Positions 9,208-18,944 of a stretch of 64,000 bases of DNA are shown one piece after another. Made by a program: the position numbers and the translations under genes. The first letter of the stretch is position 1. The number at the start of each line of letters is the position of its first letter. Below the pieces are notes generated by a model. That model was not told the origin of the DNA. It was given only the letters and a program-made list of their open reading frames with translations, and did no database searches. This DNA is from an uncultured Neomegalonema sp. (GTDB lineage: Bacteria; Pseudomonadota; Alphaproteobacteria; Rhodobacterales; Rhodobacteraceae): positions 19,767 to 83,766 of the forward strand of contig CALDSD010000054.1 in the NCBI GenBank assembly GCA_937911325.1. Direction: 5' to 3'.

Positions 9208-11850
9208 ATGCTGTCGTTGCGCCCCGAGGACGCTACCGCCCTGCCGATGGTGAAGCTCGCCGACTACCAACCGCCGGATTGGTTGGTGGACAGCGTTCAC
9301 CTGACGTTTTTGCTGCATCCAACGGCGACGCGGATCGTCAGTCGGCTTCGACTGCGCCGCAACGCAGATGGCGCGACCAGGCCTGACCTGCGATTGCTCG
9401 GGCGAAAACTGACCCTCGTGAGCGCCTCGATCGACGGCGTCCCTCTGAAGGACGGCGACTACGCCTTGGACGAAGAAGGGCTCACCGTCAGCAGCGCGCT
9501 GCTGGACGGCGACGCAGTTGTCTGGGAGTGCGAAACCGAAGTCGACCCCAAGGCGAACACGGCCCTTGAGGGGCTTTACATGTCGCGCGACATGTTCTGC
9601 ACCCAATGCGAAGCCGAGGGTTTTCGCAAGATCACCTATTATCCGGACCGTCCGGACGTCATGAGCGTCTTCGAGGTTCGGATCGAAGGCGACAAGGCGG
9701 CCTTCCCGGTTTTGCTCTCCAACGGAAACCGTGTCGCGGCGGGCGATCTTCCAAACGGCCGCCACTTCGCCGAATGGCGCGACCCGCATCCGAAACCGTC
9801 CTATCTGTTTGCGCTTGTGGCCGGCGATCTGGTGTCGACCGAAGACGCCTTCACCACGGCCTCGGGACGCAACGTAACGCTTCAGATCTTCACGCGGCCC
9901 GGCGATGAAACGAAGACCGCCTATGCGATGGACGCGCTGAAGCGGTCGATGCTCTGGGACGAGCAGGCCTATGGGCGCGAATACGATCTCGACCTCTTCA
10001 TGATTGTCGCTGTCGACGACTTCAACATGGGCGCGATGGAGAACAAGGGCCTCAACATCTTCAACTCGAAATACGTGCTCGCCAGCGCGGAGACGGCGAC
10101 CGACCGCGACTACGAGCTGATCGAGAGCGTTGTCGCTCATGAGTACTTCCACAACTGGACGGGCAATCGGATCACGTGTCGAGACTGGTTTCAGCTTTGC
10201 CTCAAGGAGGGCCTGACCGTCTTTCGTGATCAGCAGTTCTCCGAAGAGGAAAGGTCGGAAGCAGTCACCCGGATCGACGAAGTGAGAACCCTTCGCGCCC
10301 GGCAGTTTCGAGAAGACGCCGGCCCCCTCGCCCATCCGGTTCGTCCAGAGCAGTATGTCGAGATCAACAACTTCTACACAGCGACCGTCTACGAGAAGGG
10401 CGCAGAGATCGTGCGGTTGCTGCACACGCTGGTCGGGCCGGAGGGTTATCGGCAGGCGTTGGACCTCTACTTCGAACGGCATGACGGCGAGGCGTGCACC
10501 ATTGAAGATTTCCGGCGCTGCTTCGAGGATGTCTCAGGTCGCGACCTGAGCGACTTCGCGCGCTGGTGGAGCCAGGCCGGGACGCCTCGGGTTCACGTCG
10601 AGGAGCGTTTTGAGAACGGCGTTTATGAGATCAAACTGTCCCAGCATGTCGAGCCGACGCCGGGTCAGCCGACGAAAGACCCCGTCACCATTCCTATGAA
10701 GTTTGGCTTGTTGGGCCATGACGGACAGGAACTCGACGTCGCGGCCGACCTGGCGGGACTGATAGAGCTCGACGCAGCGGAGAAAGTCGTTCGGATCGAG
10801 GGGGTGCAGGAAAAACCCACCTTGTCGATCAACCGGGGGTTCTCCGCTCCGGTGATCATTGACCGCGCGATGAGCCCGGAAGAGCAGGCGTTCTTGCTGG
10901 CCCATGACAGCGACCCGTTCAATCGTTGGGAGGCTGGGCGCGCGTACGCCGTCGACACAATCCTAAAACGGATCGAAAACCCCGGCTTGGATGTGGGCGG
11001 TTTCGTCGACGCAATGGGGCAAGCGCTTTGCAACGCCGAGCTGGATCCAGCCTTCCGGGCCCTCGTGTGGACGTTGCCAAGCGAAGAAGAGTTGGCGCAG
11101 ACGGTCGCTGACCGTGGGGGCTTCGCCGACCCAGACGCGATTTACGCGGCGCGATTGGGGGTACAAGCCGCGCTCGGAGAAGCGCATTACGACCTCCTTT
11201 GGCGACTGCTCGAAGAGATGAAGACGCCCGGGCCTTACGCGGCGGACGCCGACAGCGCCGGCAAACGCGCGCTCAAGAACATGTCCCTGAGCTATCTGGC
11301 GCGGCTCGGAAGAGCCGCGGCGCTGGAGGCCGTCGAAACCCAGTTTCGCGATGCGGACAACATGACCGACCAGTTGCCGGCCTTGACGTTGCTCGTGCAT
11401 ACCGGCGCGGGAGCGTCCGACCGAGCCCTGGAGGCGTTCTACGACCGCTGGCGCAGCGACAGTCTGGTGTTGGGCAAATGGTTCGGCGTTCAAGCGACGT
11501 CGCCGCAACCAAATGTCCTGGAGCAGGTCGTTGCGCTGACCGAGCACCCCGCGTTCGAGTGGAAGAACCCAAACAAGTTCCGAGCGCTGATCGGCGCGTT
11601 CGCGATGGCGAACCCGGTCGGGTTCCATCGGGCGGATGGCGGCGGATACCGCTTTTTCACGGATTGGCTGATCCGACTGGATCCCGTGAATCCTCAAACA
11701 ACGGCGAAACTCACAGGCGCCTTTGAAAGTTGGCGGCGTTATGACAACGCGCGTCAGTCGATGATGACAACCGAACTGCGGCGGCTTCAGAACACCGAAG
11801 GTCTCTCGAAAGACACCAGTGAAATGGTCGGTCGCCTGTTGGGCGGGTAG
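9208..11850 (+). CDS. pepN: Aminopeptidase N (M1 family, PepN type)
   Basis: A zinc aminopeptidase of 880 residues, the normal PepN length. The substrate-binding GAMEN motif is at 275-279. The zinc site HEYFH is at 311-315, with the third ligand Glu at about 334 in LKEGLTVF. The rest follows the M1 layout of N-terminal beta-domain, thermolysin-like catalytic domain, small beta domain and long helical C-terminus, here with the PepN-specific end. The protein acts in the cytosol in peptide turnover. It is convergent with the potA-type ATPase, 5 nt apart. Confidence 0.97.
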   Translation: MLSLRPEDATALPMVKLADYQPPDWLVDSVHLTFLLHPTATRIVSRLRLRRNADGATRPDLRLLGRKLTLVSASIDGVPLKDGDYALDEEGLTVSSALLDGDAVVWECETEVDPKANTALEGLYMSRDMFCTQCEAEGFRKITYYPDRPDVMSVFEVRIEGDKAAFPVLLSNGNRVAAGDLPNGRHFAEWRDPHPKPSYLFALVAGDLVSTEDAFTTASGRNVTLQIFTRPGDETKTAYAMDALKRSMLWDEQAYGREYDLDLFMIVAVDDFNMGAMENKGLNIFNSKYVLASAETATDRDYELIESVVAHEYFHNWTGNRITCRDWFQLCLKEGLTVFRDQQFSEEERSEAVTRIDEVRTLRARQFREDAGPLAHPVRPEQYVEINNFYTATVYEKGAEIVRLLHTLVGPEGYRQALDLYFERHDGEACTIEDFRRCFEDVSGRDLSDFARWWSQAGTPRVHVEERFENGVYEIKLSQHVEPTPGQPTKDPVTIPMKFGLLGHDGQELDVAADLAGLIELDAAEKVVRIEGVQEKPTLSINRGFSAPVIIDRAMSPEEQAFLLAHDSDPFNRWEAGRAYAVDTILKRIENPGLDVGGFVDAMGQALCNAELDPAFRALVWTLPSEEELAQTVADRGGFADPDAIYAARLGVQAALGEAHYDLLWRLLEEMKTPGPYAADADSAGKRALKNMSLSYLARLGRAAALEAVETQFRDADNMTDQLPALTLLVHTGAGASDRALEAFYDRWRSDSLVLGKWFGVQATSPQPNVLEQVVALTEHPAFEWKNPNKFRALIGAFAMANPVGFHRADGGGYRFFTDWLIRLDPVNPQTTAKLTGAFESWRRYDNARQSMMTTELRRLQNTEGLSKDTSEMVGRLLGG

Positions 11851-11855
11851 GCCGT

Positions 11856-13037
11856 CTAGTCGGCGAGGACGACGACCGCGCCGGCATCCCAGCTCATACG
11901 CACCTTGTCTTCCCAGGTGATCGTCTCGGTGAGCGTTCGGACGCGATTGGTGCGCGCGACTTTTATGATGCGATCCGAGGACAGCCGCACGCGATAGATG
12001 GACATGTCGCCGAGATAGGCGATGTCCTCCACGACGCCTTCGAGCATGTTCTCCGTCGGAGCTTCAGGCGTATCGGCGCGTTCGATGCGAAGCTTCTCAG
12101 GCCGCAGAGCCAACGTCACCGAACCGCCAGGCGCTCCCTGTTGCGCCCGACTGGCTCGGAAGGGCGTGCTGCTTTCTTCGGACGCGATGACCGCGCCGTC
12201 CTCGCCAACGTCCGCGATCACCCCTTCGAAGAAATTCACATCGCCCAGAAAGTCGGCGACATAGCGGGTCGACGGCGCTTCGTAGACTTCGTGCGGCTCG
12301 CCGACCTGCGCCAAGCGTCCATGATCCATCACCGCCAATCGGGTCGAAACCGTCATCGCTTCTTCTTGGTCATGGGTCACGATCACGAACGTCAGCCCGA
12401 GCTCTTCCTGGATGTTCACCAGCTCGAACTGGGTCTCTTCGCGAAGCTTCTTGTCCAACGCGCCCAGAGGTTCATCCAGCAGCAAGAGCTTTGGCCGCTT
12501 CGCCAGCGCGCGCGCCAGCGCGACGCGTTGACGTTGCCCACCGGAGAGCTGGTGGGGTCGCCGATGCGCCATCGGCTCGAGCTTCACGAGCGACAGCATC
12601 TCATCGACACGGTCCTTCACCGCCGACTTCGCCATGCCCTCTTGCTCGAGACCGAACGCGATGTTTTTCGCGACGCTCATATGCGGAAACAGGGCGTAGG
12701 ACTGGAACATCATGTTGACTGGCCGCTCGTAGGGCGGAACGTCTGCGATGTCCTGTCCGTCCAACTCGATGCGGCCTTCATCTGGCGTTTCAAAGCCCGC
12801 GAGCATCCGCAGCAGAGTCGTCTTTCCACAGCCCGAAGGACCAAGAAGCGCAAAGAACTCTCGCGCATAGATGTCGAGTGAAATGTCGTTGATCGCGACC
12901 GCGTCGCCGAACGTCTTGCGCAGGCCTATGAGCTTCAGGTGAGGTCGCGCATCGGCATCGAGCCAGGGAGCCGCGCAACCCGTCTTTGATTTTCCTGCGG
13001 AGGTCGCAGGCGTGGGCGTGTCGATCGTTTGGCTCAC
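11856..13037 (-). CDS. potA: Polyamine ABC transporter ATP-binding protein (PotA/PotG type)
   Basis: Energises uptake of putrescine or spermidine. In 393 residues it shows Walker A GPSGCGKTT (about 66-74), the Q-loop FQSYALFPHM, the signature LSGGQRQR (about 164-171), Walker B LLLLDEP (about 184-190) and the switch HDQEEAM. A C-terminal TOBE-like domain follows. There is no ATG before Walker A, so GTG at 13037 is chosen; an earlier GTG/TTG frame would overlap potF. It lies 83 nt downstream of potF across a strong stem-loop. The permease genes potB/potC or potH/potI expected beside it are absent. Confidence 0.9.
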   Translation of the reverse strand: MSQTIDTPTPATSAGKSKTGCAAPWLDADARPHLKLIGLRKTFGDAVAINDISLDIYAREFFALLGPSGCGKTTLLRMLAGFETPDEGRIELDGQDIADVPPYERPVNMMFQSYALFPHMSVAKNIAFGLEQEGMAKSAVKDRVDEMLSLVKLEPMAHRRPHQLSGGQRQRVALARALAKRPKLLLLDEPLGALDKKLREETQFELVNIQEELGLTFVIVTHDQEEAMTVSTRLAVMDHGRLAQVGEPHEVYEAPSTRYVADFLGDVNFFEGVIADVGEDGAVIASEESSTPFRASRAQQGAPGGSVTLALRPEKLRIERADTPEAPTENMLEGVVEDIAYLGDMSIYRVRLSSDRIIKVARTNRVRTLTETITWEDKVRMSWDAGAVVVLAD

Positions 13038-13079
13038 TGGCGCCGCCCCAAACCTGAAGAGGAAGAAAAGGTTCAAATA

Positions 13080-13109
13080 AGAGGCGCGCCGGATCCGCGG
13101 CGCGCCTCT
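13080..13109 (-). promoter_or_regulatory. Intercistronic stem-loop between potF and the ATPase gene
   Basis: A perfect 11-bp inverted repeat, AGAGGCGCGCC (13080-13090) and GGCGCGCCTCT (13099-13109), with an 8-nt loop. It starts 11 nt after the potF stop. In the transcript it is followed by TTATTTGAACCTTTT, a weak U-tract. It could act as a partial terminator or 3'-end stabiliser, so that binding protein is made in excess over ATPase, a known theme in ABC operons. Confidence 0.7.
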
Positions 13110-13120
13110 GGCGTTGAGCG

Positions 13121-14233
13121 CTACTGCCCTGTCACCACTTTGGTCCAAAGACGGGTGACGACCCGCTGCTCTTTCGGACCATAGGCCGTGACCGTGTACA
13201 GGTTCTCCAAGGTGGCGTCGTCAGGATAGATCGCCGTGTCGCCGATCACGTCTTCGTTCAGCAGCGGCTTTGAGGCTTCGTTGCCGTTCGCGTAGTAGAC
13301 GTAGTTCGACGCTTTCGCCATCACCTCGGGACGCATGATGTAGTCGAGGAACGCGTGCGCGTATTCCGGGTTCGGGGCGTCGGCTGGGATCGCCATCTGG
13401 TCGAACCACATCAACGCGCCTTCTTTCGGGATCGCGTACTCGACCGAAACACCGGCGTCCGCCTCCGCTGCGCGATCGCGCGCCTGCAGAATATCGCCCG
13501 ACCAACCGATGGCGACGCAGATGTCCCCGTTCGCCAACGCGTTGATGTACTCGGACGAGTGGAACTTCTGCACGTAAGGTCGGACAGCCTGCAACACGGC
13601 TTCCGCTTTCGCGATCACTTCAGGATCTTTGCTGTCGGGATCCTCGCCGATGTAATTCAGGGCCGCGGGGATCAGCTCGGTCGGGGCGTCGAGGAAATGG
13701 ACGCCGCAGCTTTGCAGTCGTTCCATATTGGCGGGCTCGAAGACCAGCGAGAGCGAATCAACCGGCGCATCCGCGCCCAACGCGTCGGCCACTTTCTCGA
13801 CATTGTAGCCGATCCCGGTGGTGCCCCACATGTAGTTGATCGAGTACTGGCCGCCCGGGTCGTACTTTTCCGTCCGATCGGAAACGACGTTCCACATGTT
13901 CTTGAGGTTTGGCAGTTTCGATTTGTCCAGCGGGGCGAACGCGCCGGCCTGGATCTGACGCGACAGGAACGAGCCGGTGGGAACGACAATGTCGTAACCT
14001 GTGCCGCCTGCGAGCATCTTTGTTTCGAGGACCTCGTTGCTGTCAAAGACGTCGTATTGGACTTTAATGCCCGTCTCCGCTTCGAAATCCGTCAGGATCT
14101 CCTCGTCGATGTAATCCGACCAGTTGTAGACGTTGACAACCTTGTCTTGAGCGAGGGCCGTTGTGGCCGACAAAGCTGCGGCCACCGAAACGCCGACAAC
14201 CGCGGTCGACGAAAATAGACGGCGAATGTTCAT
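13121..14233 (-). CDS. potF: Putrescine-type periplasmic binding protein
   Basis: Captures polyamine in the periplasm for an ABC importer. The 370-residue precursor has a Sec signal (MNIRRLFSSTAVVGV onward, cleaving near LAQ at about 28). Next comes the family block VVNVYNWSDYIDEEIL and DIVVPTGSFLSRQIQAGAF; GIGYNVEKV and the C-terminal FLDYIMRPEVMAKAS also match PotF/PotD. The ATG at 14233 is preceded by GGAG. The ATPase gene lies directly downstream, and a FAD amine oxidase is divergently transcribed, consistent with putrescine uptake and oxidation. Confidence 0.93.
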   Translation of the reverse strand: MNIRRLFSSTAVVGVSVAAALSATTALAQDKVVNVYNWSDYIDEEILTDFEAETGIKVQYDVFDSNEVLETKMLAGGTGYDIVVPTGSFLSRQIQAGAFAPLDKSKLPNLKNMWNVVSDRTEKYDPGGQYSINYMWGTTGIGYNVEKVADALGADAPVDSLSLVFEPANMERLQSCGVHFLDAPTELIPAALNYIGEDPDSKDPEVIAKAEAVLQAVRPYVQKFHSSEYINALANGDICVAIGWSGDILQARDRAAEADAGVSVEYAIPKEGALMWFDQMAIPADAPNPEYAHAFLDYIMRPEVMAKASNYVYYANGNEASKPLLNEDVIGDTAIYPDDATLENLYTVTAYGPKEQRVVTRLWTKVVTGQ

Positions 14234-14469
14234 TCTATGAGCACTCCACAATTCCTGCCCGGTATGACGCCGGGGCGATGCACCGGCCTGCGCGCAAAAG
14301 CGTCATCGCCGGATTGGCACAACACTAGACACCGCAAAGCCGCGTCGCCAAGCGTTTATACGCATCTGACGCGTGTTCGCGCCTCGCCAGCGCTGGATTT
14401 GCGCGCGCATCTTCGCCAGAGTGCTCACAACTTCCGCATTTGCCCCGCCCCTCACACACGCCGCGACAC

Positions 14470-15831
14470 ATGCGCTTCTCCATCGCTCCCCCACAATCAG
14501 AGGATCTCTCCAATCCGTCGCGGACGATCCAAAGCTATTGGACCGAGACGGCGCCGCCGGAGCGACCAGGCGCGCCGCTGGAAGGCGACGTCGAGACCGA
14601 AGTTGCGATCATCGGCGGCGGCTATACCGGCCTTGCTTGCGCGTTGACGCTGGCGCGTGACCACGGGGTGCAGGCGACGGTGCTCGAGGCCGGCGACATC
14701 GGATGGGGCGCGTCGGGACGCAACGGCGGGATCGTGTCGATCGACTGCACCCAGCTGTCGCTGCGAGAGAAACAACGCCGCGTCGGTGAAGCGGAGACCA
14801 TTCGGTTTTACGCAAGTCAGGCCGAGGCCGTCGTGAACCTTCGCGCTTTGATCGCCGAAGAAGGGATCGCCTGCGATGCAAGCGGCGCTTCGGTTCTGGA
14901 GGTCGCCTCCAGCCCGCGCGGATACGAAGAAATGGCGCAGCAGGTCTCGTACTATACACAGAAGCTGGGACTGCGAGCCCGGCGGCTGTCCCGGGATGCG
15001 TTGCGCGAGGAAAGCTTCGAGAGCCCATACGCGTTCGGCGCGCTTGAATGCGCCCCGGCTTTTAGCGTGCATCCGCTGAAACTGGTCTTGGGCATCGCCG
15101 CCGCGGCCGTAAGGGGCGGCGCGGTCCTGCACCCCAACAGCGCCGTTCGTTCCTGGCGACGCGAAGGACGCCGCCACCTTCTGGAAACCGACCGAGGAAC
15201 CGTTCGCGCCCGGTTCGTCGCGTTGGCCACGAACGGCTTTCCACCGACGCGGCTGCAACCGAGCGTCACCAGCCGCGCCCTTCCCGTCTTGTCCAACATC
15301 ATTGTGACGCGTCCGCTGAGCGACGAGCAGCGCGAGGCGCATGGATGGCGCGATCACCGCCCGATGTATGACGACCGAAACCTTCTGCGCTATTTTCGGA
15401 TGTTGCCCGACGGGCGCTTTCTCTTGGGCGCGCGCGGCGACGTCTGGGGCACGGAGACGGGCGCGAAGGCTATGCGACAGGCGTTGCTGCGCGACCTTGA
15501 GGCCATGTTTCCCGCCTGGGCCGACGTTCCGATCACTCATTTCTGGCGCGGCCCGATCTGCGCCACCTTGTCGAGAGCTCCGTCGATTGGCCGGTCTCAG
15601 GACGATCCGACCGTCCTTTTCGCATTCGGATACCACGGCACGGGAGTGAACAGCGCGACCTGGTGCGGCGCGGCGCTGGCGCGGCTTATCGCCGAGGGCG
15701 ATGACGGCGAAGAGGGCATCCCGTCGCTCTACCGCGGCCGCCCCCCGCGCGTGCCGTTTCCGGGCCTCAAGCCGTATCTTGTCGGCGCCGGTCTTCTGTG
15801 GCGGGGGCTGCGAGATCGCTTGGGTTTTTAG
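14470..15831 (+). CDS. FAD-dependent oxidoreductase, DAO family, PuuB-like
   Basis: A 453-residue flavoenzyme. The dinucleotide-binding motif VAIIGGGYTGLACAL lies near residue 45 and is followed by LEAGDIGWGASGRNGG, the segment typical of gamma-glutamylputrescine oxidase and related amine oxidases. The C-terminal FGYHGTGVNSATW matches the FAD-contact end of the DAO fold. It is divergent from potF with a 237-bp intergenic region, so a role in oxidising imported putrescine or its gamma-glutamyl derivative is likely. No PuuA, PuuC or PuuD gene is in the window. The ATG at 14470 is preferred over a TTG ten codons upstream. Confidence 0.85.
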   Translation: MRFSIAPPQSEDLSNPSRTIQSYWTETAPPERPGAPLEGDVETEVAIIGGGYTGLACALTLARDHGVQATVLEAGDIGWGASGRNGGIVSIDCTQLSLREKQRRVGEAETIRFYASQAEAVVNLRALIAEEGIACDASGASVLEVASSPRGYEEMAQQVSYYTQKLGLRARRLSRDALREESFESPYAFGALECAPAFSVHPLKLVLGIAAAAVRGGAVLHPNSAVRSWRREGRRHLLETDRGTVRARFVALATNGFPPTRLQPSVTSRALPVLSNIIVTRPLSDEQREAHGWRDHRPMYDDRNLLRYFRMLPDGRFLLGARGDVWGTETGAKAMRQALLRDLEAMFPAWADVPITHFWRGPICATLSRAPSIGRSQDDPTVLFAFGYHGTGVNSATWCGAALARLIAEGDDGEEGIPSLYRGRPPRVPFPGLKPYLVGAGLLWRGLRDRLGF

Positions 15832-15852
15832 CCTTCCAATCCTGCGTCAGGG

Positions 15853-18711
15853 TTACAGCGCGCCGATCCGCTTGACGAAAATCTCCCTGACGCGGCCCCG
15901 GGTCGCCGCGAGCCGTTTCTCCAGCGCCTCAAAGTTCGGCGCGCCCGCGCTGCGCGCGAACAGGTCCTTAAGCGCATCTCCAGACGTTTCAGGATCAAAG
16001 GCCTCATCGAGCGCGACGCTTTCAAGTTGGCTCAAGCCCATCTGCAGATCATAGGCGGCGTTGAGCGCGCCGGCTTCGGCCGCGGAGAGCGCGCCGGCGT
16101 TCAGCAACCTCTTGAACGCGTCGTCAGTGGAAACCCCGCCGTCGCGACACACGCCCGCGATGAGAAGGCCCGTCTGAGCGATGAACTCGAGGTCGACCAG
16201 CCCCCCGGGGCCAAACTTCAGCGACCATAGCCGATGCGCCGATTCTGGATGGGCCGCGTCGAGCTTGCCGCGCATCTCGGCGGCGCCCCGGCGTATGTCC
16301 GCCGGATCGTGAAACTTGCCAAGCGCGGTGGCGACGGCGGCGGCGACATCGCGCGCCAAATCTGTTGGTCCGGCCACGACGCGACCGCGGGTGAGCGCCA
16401 TCTGTTCCCAGACCCAGGCAGACTCGCTTTGATATCTTGTGAAGGCCGCCAGCGATGTCGCCAACGGCCCCGAGCGGCCGGACGGGCGCAAGCGCATATC
16501 GACCTCATACAACGCGCCTTCGGAGGTCGGCGCGGTCAGCGCGGCGGTGAGCCTTTGGGTGAGGCGCGCGTAGTATTGCGGCGCCGCCAGAGGTTTTGCG
16601 CCGTCGGACATCTCCGAGACCTCTGCGTCGTAAATGATGATCAGATCCAGGTCTGATCGCGACGTCATCTCCCGAGAGCCAAACTTGCCCATCGCCAGCA
16701 CCGCGGCTCCCCTCCCGGGCGGGCGACCGTGCGCCGAGGCGAGATCGGCCAGGACATGAGGCCATAGCGCCCGAACACAGACCTCCGCCAAATCGCTGAA
16801 AGCGCCTGACGCTTCCCGCGGCGACGCGAGCCCGCGCAAAAGCCCCACTCCGATTTGAAAGCGCTGCTCCGCCGCCCACCGCCGCGCCGCGTCGAGAACC
16901 CGCTCATAGTCGGTTTCCGCCGCCAGGCTCGCCTCAAGGGCCGCGAGCTGCTTGTCGGCGCTTTCGAACGGCTCGAAGAAGCCGGGATCGAGCACGGCGT
17001 CCAAGACCGCCGGTTTGCGCGCGAGATAGTCCGCCAAACGTGGGGCCAGAGCCGTTATGTCGGTCAAAAGCTTGAGCAAGGCCGGGTTCGCCTCGCACAG
17101 GGCGAAGAACTGCACGCCGCTCGGCAGACCAGTCAAAAACCGATCAAACCGCGTCAGGGCCCGAATTGGGTCAGGCGAGGCCGAAACGCGTTCGAGGATC
17201 TCCGGCAGCAGCCGCTCCAGCGCCGCCCGAGCCCTTGGATGACGCGCTGCGCGCAACCCGCCTGAGAGCCAGCGGTCGACGAACTCCTCGATCCGACCCG
17301 GTTCGGCGAGAGACGCGGAGGACGGCGCCAACGCCTTTCGCGGCGGCGGCGTTTTCTCGTCGAGAACGCCGCTGCTGATCCGACGGACAGCCTCCATATG
17401 GGCGCGCGTCTGCGCCACGAAGTCGGCGACGTCGCGAGACCCCATCAACGCCGCCAGCCGGGAAACGCCTTCGGCGCTCGATGGTATCCTGTGCGTCTGC
17501 TGGTCTTCGACCATCTGCACGCGATGCTCGATGTCGCGCAGGTGGCGATAGGCGCTTTCCAAGGCCGCGTAGTCGTCCTTGGAAATCTCTCCCGCAGCCG
17601 AAAAAGCCTTCAGCGCATCGAGTGTTCTCGGCGCCCGGAACTCGGCGCGACGCCCCCCCATTGTCAGTTGCCGCGTCTGGGCGAGAAACTCGATCTCTCG
17701 GATCCCGCCGGCGCCAAGCTTAACGTCCTGGCCCTCGACGGCTATGTCGGCCCCGCCCTCATGCTGTCGGATCCGCGCGAGCATGTCGGCGGCGTCCTCT
17801 ATGGCCGCGTAGTCGAGATGCCTGCGCCAGACAAACGGCGTCAACCGTTTGAGGTAGGCCTCGCCCGCCTCGATATCTCCGGCGACCGGGCGGGCTTTGA
17901 TATGCGCAGCGCGCTCCCACGTGCGACCGTAGGACTCGTAATACTGCTCGGCTGCGGGCATCGACAGGCAGACCGGGGTCGAGGCAGGATCAGGGCGAAG
18001 GCGAAGATCCATCCGCGCCACATATCCATCCCCATCGACATCCGAGATCAACTTGACCAAGGCTCTTGTGAGCTGGGCGAACCTGGTTTTCGCCGTCTGC
18101 GACGCGTCGTCCGACAATCGATCCGGATCAAAAAGGACAATGACGTCGACGTCAGACGAGTAGTTGAGTTCCCGCGACCCGAGCTTGCCCATTCCCAGAA
18201 CGACGAAGCCTGAGCGCTCGGCGTTCAGCCCCGTCAGTACGCCTTTCCCCTCCTCCTCTCGCAGGAGAGCCTTTACGCCCGCCGCCAGCGACGCCTCGGC
18301 AAAATCCGAAAGCGCTCGCGTGGTTTCATCCAGAGCCCAAACTCTCCCGAGATCCGCAAGAGCGGCCAGGAGGGCGACCCTTCTGCGCGTGCGCCGCAAG
18401 ACCTGCGACAAGTCCGGGAACCCTTCATGCGACGAAACGCGATCCAGCTCGGCCTGCAGCGCCGCCTCAGGGGACCTGTCCCAAATTTGACCTAACCACT
18501 CCGCCTCGCGGCGGATAAGACGCCGCAAAAAGGGGGCTTGAAAGGCGGCGAGCAGAAGATCCCGCGCGCCTTTCGGGCCGAACGCCTTGGCGTCGTCGGC
18601 GTCGTCCGATGTGACCGGAGCAATCGCGGGCCGAGGGCTCGCGCCCTGCGCTGAAGTCTCCGAGGCCACGGAAATTCTGGAGATGAAGGCTTCACTTTGC
18701 TGGAAGTTCAT
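15853..18711 (-). CDS. glnE: Glutamine synthetase adenylyltransferase/adenylyl-removing enzyme
   Basis: A bifunctional regulator that attaches or removes AMP on glutamine synthetase in response to PII and glutamine. The 952-residue protein has two nucleotidyltransferase domains. The N-terminal deadenylase has GMGKLGSRELNYSSDVDV (about 173-190). The C-terminal adenylyltransferase has AMGKFGSREM with SDLDLIIIYD (about 670-695). Linker helices and a GlnD-type PII-uridylyl region lie between and after. ATG at 18711 is chosen for its GGAG nine nucleotides upstream; a GTG 19 codons earlier also exists. It is divergent from the polysaccharide locus. Confidence 0.95.
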   Translation of the reverse strand: MNFQQSEAFISRISVASETSAQGASPRPAIAPVTSDDADDAKAFGPKGARDLLLAAFQAPFLRRLIRREAEWLGQIWDRSPEAALQAELDRVSSHEGFPDLSQVLRRTRRRVALLAALADLGRVWALDETTRALSDFAEASLAAGVKALLREEEGKGVLTGLNAERSGFVVLGMGKLGSRELNYSSDVDVIVLFDPDRLSDDASQTAKTRFAQLTRALVKLISDVDGDGYVARMDLRLRPDPASTPVCLSMPAAEQYYESYGRTWERAAHIKARPVAGDIEAGEAYLKRLTPFVWRRHLDYAAIEDAADMLARIRQHEGGADIAVEGQDVKLGAGGIREIEFLAQTRQLTMGGRRAEFRAPRTLDALKAFSAAGEISKDDYAALESAYRHLRDIEHRVQMVEDQQTHRIPSSAEGVSRLAALMGSRDVADFVAQTRAHMEAVRRISSGVLDEKTPPPRKALAPSSASLAEPGRIEEFVDRWLSGGLRAARHPRARAALERLLPEILERVSASPDPIRALTRFDRFLTGLPSGVQFFALCEANPALLKLLTDITALAPRLADYLARKPAVLDAVLDPGFFEPFESADKQLAALEASLAAETDYERVLDAARRWAAEQRFQIGVGLLRGLASPREASGAFSDLAEVCVRALWPHVLADLASAHGRPPGRGAAVLAMGKFGSREMTSRSDLDLIIIYDAEVSEMSDGAKPLAAPQYYARLTQRLTAALTAPTSEGALYEVDMRLRPSGRSGPLATSLAAFTRYQSESAWVWEQMALTRGRVVAGPTDLARDVAAAVATALGKFHDPADIRRGAAEMRGKLDAAHPESAHRLWSLKFGPGGLVDLEFIAQTGLLIAGVCRDGGVSTDDAFKRLLNAGALSAAEAGALNAAYDLQMGLSQLESVALDEAFDPETSGDALKDLFARSAGAPNFEALEKRLAATRGRVREIFVKRIGAL

Positions 18712-18944
18712 GCGCGTTGTCTCCAAGCGAGGCGCCCCTGACACGAAGATGCCTTCGCGATATCCCACGCCTGCCGACGCTTTGAGAAACAGGTTACCTT
18801 TTCCCAGTAATCGTGAGCAAAGCTTGGCTCAAAGGCAAACTTGGCGCTGGTTGGCGAGCAATTTGCGACATGGCGTTCCATGTCTCATAAGCGTCGGTCG
18901 CCGTTTCAAATTGCGACACTGGCGAAACGTAAGGAACAATCGCT

